DNA from: CAZIDL01 sp964537825
GTDB taxonomy: Bacteria; Bacteroidota; Bacteroidia; Flavobacteriales_D; CAYVSK01
DNA: 27,735 bases
Direction of reading: 5' to 3'
Assembly: GCA_964537825.1 (NCBI GenBank)
Contig: CAZIDL010000030.1
Coordinates: forward strand, 1 to 27,735
Every line of letters starts with the position of its first letter. Within the stretch, counting starts at the first letter, position 1. The notes under the pieces are model-generated. The model ran no database searches, was not told the origin of the DNA, and worked only from the letters and a program-made list of their open reading frames with translations. Position numbers and translations under genes: made by a program. Positions 24,250-27,735 of the stretch are shown in pieces.

Positions 24250-24895
24250 GGGAAAGCGCTTCGCCGGAAGGAAGTTCCACAATGCGGTCCGCCCGGTCTT
24301 TCCATTCCGGATCGTGGGCCACGATAATCACCGTTCGCTGCGGGTCCTCCAGGAAGGCATCGATGAAGCTCGTCGTAACGGTCGGGTCCAGGCTGGAAGT
24401 CGGCTCGTCCAAGAGGTAAAGGGGTTTGTCGAGCTGGAGCAAAGAAGCCGCCAGAATGCGCTGTTTCTCGCCCCCTGAGATCGCATCAGGGTCCCGGTCC
24501 AGTAGTTCAGGCTTCAAGCCGAACCGTTCCAATAGCTCTTTGGCCCTTGCTTTGCTCGGACGCTGGTCGCGGTTCCGTTTGAAAGCAAAGGGAAAGAAGA
24601 AGAGTTCGCGGACCGAATCCAGTTTGAGCTCGTATTCCTGCGGGAGAAAGGCCGTATGCTCACGGACCTTCCAGACCGTTTCGTCCTTCACCGGATGCCC
24701 GAGGACCTCGAGTTCCCCTTCCAGGATATCCTGAAATCCGAGTAGAGCGTTCAGGAGGCTGCTCTTTCCTGAACCCGAGTCCCCGCTCAATAGCAGCTTC
24801 TCCCCTTTTCCGACCTCCAGGTCGAGCCCCTTGAAAAGCGGGGCCCCGTCGAGCTCTAAGCGTAGCTTTTCCGCTTTGACCGCAGGGAAGCTCAT
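24242..24895 (-). CDS. fetA: FetA-like ABC transporter ATPase
   Basis: A 217-residue nucleotide-binding domain: Walker A GDSGSGKSSLL, a Q-loop region in HTAFLPQEYELK, signature ISGGEKQRI, Walker B LYLLDEPTSSLD, and switch His in VIIVAHDPEW. Paired with the UPF0014 permease it matches the FetAB iron exporter. The start at 24895 overlaps the upstream stop as ATGA (24892-24895), so it is translationally coupled to the NAD(P)HX repair gene. A start at 24916 would only add seven residues inside the upstream frame. Confidence 0.93.
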   Translation of the reverse strand: MSFPAVKAEKLRLELDGAPLFKGLDLEVGKGEKLLLSGDSGSGKSSLLNALLGFQDILEGELEVLGHPVKDETVWKVREHTAFLPQEYELKLDSVRELFFFPFAFKRNRDQRPSKARAKELLERFGLKPELLDRDPDAISGGEKQRILAASLLQLDKPLYLLDEPTSSLDPTVTTSFIDAFLEDPQRTVIIVAHDPEWKDRADRIVELPSGEALSHG

Positions 24896-26409
24896 CCTGT
24901 AGCCCGTTCCAACCAACGGTAAGCATCGGGGATCCGTTCGATGATATCGCCGGCGATCATCCCGTGGGCCCCCTTTTCTTCCATCGCCAGATCACCCGCC
25001 AGTCCATGGAGCCAAACACCAAGGGTCGCAGCTCGCTCCGAAGGATGACCCTGAGCGAGCAAGGAAACGATCACACCCGTGAGGACGTCCCCGCTCCCAC
25101 CCGTGGCCATACCCGGGTTGCCGGTGTTGTTGAAACGGACCATTCCATCCGTGGAAGCGATGGCCGTGTGCGCTCCCTTGAGCACCAAATGGATTCCGTA
25201 TTTCTTCGCAAAGTCCTTTTGGAGCTGATGGCGCTCGAAGTCGCTCTGCCATTGGCCCACCAAGCGCCGGAATTCACCGGGATGGGGCGTGAGGATGGAA
25301 CCGTTGGGAAGAAAGGAAAGCCAGGTCGGGTTCTCGGCCAGGAGGTTCAACGCGTCCGCATCCATCACCATCGGAACGGAGCAGTTCTGGATCAGGTGCT
25401 TGAGCATTCGTTCCGTGGACTCGGCCGTGCCGATGCCGGGGCCCACCCCGATGGCATCGAAACCCCCTTCGATCATGCCCTGGCTGAGAAGCTCCTCCTC
25501 GTCGTCCATCGAGCACATCGCCTCCGGGAGGGCGGTCTGTACAATGGAAGTACCACAACGCGGGATGCGCATGGTCAAAAGGCCCGATCCAGCCCGGAGG
25601 CAAGCATTCCCGGCCATGACCGCTGCGCCCATTTTCCCGTAACTCCCGCTCGCGAGCAGGACATGGCCGTAATGCCCCTTGTGGCTCACCTTGGGGCGCG
25701 GCCGGACCCAAGGGGCGATATCCTTTTCCTCCAAAAGTTCCTCTTCCGTTCCGAGCTCATCGAGCTTTTTCCGGGAAAGTCCGATATCGACCACTTCCCA
25801 TTCCCCCAGGAAGGGCGCGTTCTCCGGGAAGAGGAAGGCCAGTTTCGGGACCTGGAAGGTGAAGGTCCGATCGGCCAGGACGATGCGTTCGCGGTCGTTC
25901 TCCGAGTTGTCCCCGCTGAAGAGGCCCGAAGGGCTGTCCACCGCGATCACGTAGGCCTCGCTCCTGTTGAGCGATCGCACCACCTCCGCAGCGATCCCTT
26001 CGAGCGGGCGGGAAAGGCCGGTCCCGAACATGGCGTCGATCACCGCTTCCCCGGCCCCGAAAGCAGGGGTCTCCTTCTCTTCCCGGATGTCTTGCAGTTC
26101 CTCCCCGAGTTCCCTCCACCGCTCCGCATTGAAGGCATGGTCCTCAGAGGTTTTCTCAGAAACGCGGACCACGTGCACGGCCACGTTGTAGCCTTCTTTT
26201 TTGAGGAGGCGTGCGATGACGAGCCCATCGCCGCCGTTGTTCCCCACCCCGGCCAGCACGCGCACAGGGGTCTTCGGATCGAGGAGCTTCTTGATCCGCT
26301 CCGTACAGCGCTGGGCGGCCCGCTCCATCAGGTCGATGGAAGGGATGGGCTCGTTCTCGATCGTGTAGCGGTCGAGTTCCCGGATCCGTTCCGCGCTCAG
26401 GATCTTCAT
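24892..26409 (-). CDS. nnr: Bifunctional NAD(P)H-hydrate epimerase / ADP-dependent NAD(P)H-hydrate dehydratase
   Basis: A 505-residue fusion that repairs hydrated NADH and NADPH. The N-terminal epimerase (YjeF_N/NnrE, about 1-215) has LMERAAQRC, GVGNNGGDGLVIARLL (54-69), DAMFGTGLSRPL and DSPSGL. The C-terminal dehydratase (NnrD, ribokinase-like, about 230-505) has KGHYGHVLLASGSYGKMGAA, GVGPGIG, MDADALNLLA, LTPHPGEF, VLKGAHTAIA and the ATP/ADP-site GGSGDVLTG with its catalytic Asp. This fusion is typical in bacteria. It is the first gene of a tight operon with fetA and fetB, and shares the locus with the NAD salvage genes pncB and pncA on the opposite strand. Confidence 0.98.
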   Translation of the reverse strand: MKILSAERIRELDRYTIENEPIPSIDLMERAAQRCTERIKKLLDPKTPVRVLAGVGNNGGDGLVIARLLKKEGYNVAVHVVRVSEKTSEDHAFNAERWRELGEELQDIREEKETPAFGAGEAVIDAMFGTGLSRPLEGIAAEVVRSLNRSEAYVIAVDSPSGLFSGDNSENDRERIVLADRTFTFQVPKLAFLFPENAPFLGEWEVVDIGLSRKKLDELGTEEELLEEKDIAPWVRPRPKVSHKGHYGHVLLASGSYGKMGAAVMAGNACLRAGSGLLTMRIPRCGTSIVQTALPEAMCSMDDEEELLSQGMIEGGFDAIGVGPGIGTAESTERMLKHLIQNCSVPMVMDADALNLLAENPTWLSFLPNGSILTPHPGEFRRLVGQWQSDFERHQLQKDFAKKYGIHLVLKGAHTAIASTDGMVRFNNTGNPGMATGGSGDVLTGVIVSLLAQGHPSERAATLGVWLHGLAGDLAMEEKGAHGMIAGDIIERIPDAYRWLERATG

Positions 26410-26506
26410 GAGAGTCGTTTACGCGAAATTGCAGAAGAAAAGGGATCCAACGGGGATCGCCGAACACTATAATAGATGCCGTGCTGATGGGTCCGGTCAA
26501 GAACCA

Positions 26507-26571
26507 CAACGACGCAACGGCGCAACAGTGACCATTCCCTCATATTGGACTGTTGGACCGTTGGCTCTTTG
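26507..26571. repeat. Inverted repeat (23-base arms, 19-base loop) built from octamers
   Basis: The left arm 26507-26529 (CAACGACG, CAACGGCG, CAACAGT) and right arm 26549-26571 (ACTGTTGG, ACCGTTGG, CTCTTTG) are complementary at 18 of 23 positions by my alignment. It could fold as a REP/MITE-like hairpin. Confidence 0.7.
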
Positions 26572-26591
26572 GCTTATTGCTTTCTTGGAAC
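26544..26591 (+). repeat. Degenerate octamer tandem repeat, six units
   Basis: Units ATTGGACT, GTTGGACC, GTTGGCTC, TTTGGCTT, ATTGCTTT, CTTGGAAC share an NTTGG core at an 8-base period. Confidence 0.7.
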
Positions 26592-26625
26592 CTGGATCAC
26601 CCTTATCAAGGTCAGAGCTGTTAAC

Positions 26626-26652
26626 CGCGAGGGACGCGAAGGGCGCGAGGTG
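26626..26652 (+). repeat. Nonamer tandem repeat, three units
   Basis: CGCGAGGGA, CGCGAAGGG, CGCGAGGTG: a 9-base period with a CGCGA core. Similar GCGAAGG-type tracts are known from intergenic regions of several environmental bacterial phyla. Confidence 0.75.
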
Positions 26653-26731
26653 AGACCGGGTTTGCTCGTCCTTCAAAAAAACCGCCTTCGAGTGGAGGCC
26701 GAATCCCTCAAACGGCTCAAGTACCCTGCAT

Positions 26732-26773
26732 AAAGAAAGGCCCGTGGCGGAGGTATGCCACGGGCTTTCTTTT
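26732..26773. terminator. Strong intrinsic terminator without an obvious upstream gene
   Basis: GCCCGTGGC / GCCACGGGC (26740-26748 / 26757-26765) with an 8-base loop is extended by AAAGAAA / TTTCTTT across one unpaired G. It ends in a T-rich tail on both strands. It ends 14 bases before the surface-protein start at 26788, so it may insulate that gene or terminate a short RNA from the repeat region. Confidence 0.8.
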
Positions 26774-26787
26774 GTAGTTTTCGGGGA

Positions 26788-27735
26788 ATGAACTCGAACG
26801 GCCACTTCATAGCGGGCTGCATGTTGTCCCTGGCCTTCTTCTTTCCTCTGAGCGGCCAAGGCCAGAACCTCGTCCCTAACTGGAGCTTTGATAAGCATTC
26901 GCAATGTCTAAACACATTTAATTATTGTAAAAAAATGGTATAATACTTCTGGCGCTTCGCCTGATTATTTTCATAAATGTGGGAATAATGTTCCTTTCAA
27001 CTATCAAGGCTTTCAATCCCCCCGCCACTCTAAAAACGCATACTCTAACATAATAATCACAAACATGGCTTTTGGAGTAAAAAACAATTACAGAGAATTT
27101 GTCACAAATGATATAAAGGACAATCTAAAGATGGGAGAGAAGTATTATATATCATTTTTTTTCATTAACAGACTCTTCTGATTTCGGAGGATCCCCTATC
27201 GGCATTTTTTTTCTAAAGACAGTGTGATTCATCCCTCAGATTATGACACCATCCCCTATGTTCCTCAAGTAGAATATACGGGGGCACCGATCACCGATTC
27301 CGCAGATTGGATTCGAATCGAGGGTTGCTACACGGCATCAGGCGGAGAACAGTTCATCACGATCGGGAACTTTCGGGATAGTCTAAATACAACAGTCAGC
27401 AATTTGCAGAACGGATCAGCAGCTTATTACCTCGACGATGTCTCCGTGGTCCCTGTTAATCCCCTAGGCCTCCCTTCGAGCGGCGACACCACGATCTGCC
27501 GCGGCGACAGCGTGCGGTTGAGTTCCGTCGTCGATAGCATTACCGATTACGAGTGGTCGCCCTCGAAGGGGCTGAGCTCGGACACGGTATCCAACCCACT
27601 CGCTTCTCCCGATACCACGACCACTTATACCGTCAGCAAACGGACCGCCTGCGATACGACCACCGCTCAAGTGACCGTGAACGTGCAAGGGCCGCGGGCC
27701 GAACTCCTCCACGACACTTGCCTCCAGGTGAGCGA
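26788..27735 (+). pseudogene. Secreted surface protein (NLVPNxSF / PKD-like), three homopolymer frameshifts, 3' end outside window
   Basis: A signal peptide (CMLSLAFFFPLSGQGQ) is followed by NLVPNWSFD, the opening of a domain common at the N-terminus of large Bacteroidota surface proteins with T9SS-type sorting. The family sequence is recoverable only by switching frame three times: at A7 (26929-26935, one base too many; before it the frame reads NYCKK, after it WYNTSGASPDYFHKCGNN), at T8 (27155-27162, one too many; KYYISFF then SLTDSSDFGGSPIG) and at T8 (27205-27212, probably one too few; GIFF then SKDSVIHPSDYD). The frame then stays open to the window end through GGEQFITIGNF, YYLDDVSVVPV and an Ig/PKD-like segment (DSITDYEWSPSKGLS, ASPDTTTTYTV). 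Without the shifts it is a jelly-roll-like adhesion domain plus Ig-like repeats. The shifts may be sequencing errors, decay or switchable tracts. Confidence 0.82.
26890..27285. other. AT-rich block inside a GC-rich gene
   Basis: From about 26890 to 27285 the sequence is clearly AT-rich, with codons such as AAT, AAA, ATA and TTT, unlike the flanks (signal-peptide region and the Ig-like part after 27440) and the rest of the window. The encoded domain is continuous with both flanks, so this looks like a block exchanged within a gene rather than an inserted unit. The borders are approximate. Confidence 0.65.

Larger units (their letters stand above)
26410..26787. other. Gene-free interval with degenerate tandem repeats and an orphan terminator
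   Basis: This 378-base stretch has only short open frames of low-complexity translation (for example REGREGREV), which I take as non-coding. It contains two octamer repeat tracts, one nonamer tract, an inverted repeat formed by the octamer tracts, and a strong hairpin terminator with no obvious gene feeding it on the + strand. Confidence 0.75.

Noticed and set aside
26507..26652. Possible CRISPR array
   Set aside because: The units are 8-9 bases, contiguous and degenerate, with no spacers and no cas genes nearby.
26408..26904. Several short open frames on both strands in the repeat interval
   Set aside because: Their translations are low-complexity read-outs of the tandem repeats or run across the terminator, and none resembles a protein family.

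Overview
The window looks like a chromosomal stretch of a fairly GC-rich member of the Bacteroidota. The evidence is the gene families (a capsule-assembly Wzi-type barrel, a DUF4249-like lipoprotein, a SPOR-domain envelope protein, DnaK with a GGGTHDVS phosphate motif, a surface protein opening with NLVPNxSF), the scarcity of clear Shine-Dalgarno sites, and TAnnTTTG-type -7 promoter boxes just upstream of several genes. No rRNA, tRNA, transposase, phage gene or CRISPR array was seen. Two runs of exactly 100 N (1244-1343, 3313-3412) are assembly gaps inside genes.

Region 1 (1-6271, + strand) is the end of a surface-polysaccharide operon. It holds a toroid-fold protein (cut by the window edge), a polysaccharide deacetylase, a formyltransferase-fold enzyme, a DUF354 glycosyltransferase-like protein, a soluble-looking sugar-phosphate transferase and a Wzi-family outer-membrane protein. 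Three junctions overlap by 4 bases (ATGA, ATGA, GTGA), so translation is probably coupled.

Region 2 (6281-15933) is envelope and housekeeping: an outer-membrane barrel with a charged coiled-coil tail, a divergent lipoprotein, dnaK with an unusual repeat-rich leader and a bidirectional terminator, a small MscS channel, a divergent RND/MMPL exporter, a SPOR protein and a CPBP membrane protease.

Region 3 (16039-21381) has a NYN ribonuclease fused to a cold-shock-like domain next to a zinc-ribbon Nudix hydrolase, a serine hydrolase lipoprotein followed by a histone-deacetylase-like amidohydrolase, a VanX-like D-Ala-D-Ala dipeptidase on the opposite strand, and a CtlX-like citrulline/arginine hydrolase.

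Region 4 (21415-26409) is centred on NAD: nicotinate phosphoribosyltransferase and nicotinamidase on the + strand, and on the - strand the bifunctional NAD(P)HX repair enzyme in a tight operon with a FetAB-type ABC exporter.

Region 5 (26410-27735) is the oddest. A 378-base gene-free interval carries degenerate 8- and 9-base tandem repeats, two of which form an inverted repeat, plus an orphan hairpin terminator. It is followed by a secreted surface-protein gene whose 5' part contains an AT-rich block broken by three homopolymer frameshifts. No complete new defence or mobile system is evident. The points most worth a second look are the mosaic frameshifted surface gene, the repeat element beside it, the -7 boxes placed 5-10 bases from start codons of exported-protein genes, and the alternating TGTCA/TGACA sites before dnaK.
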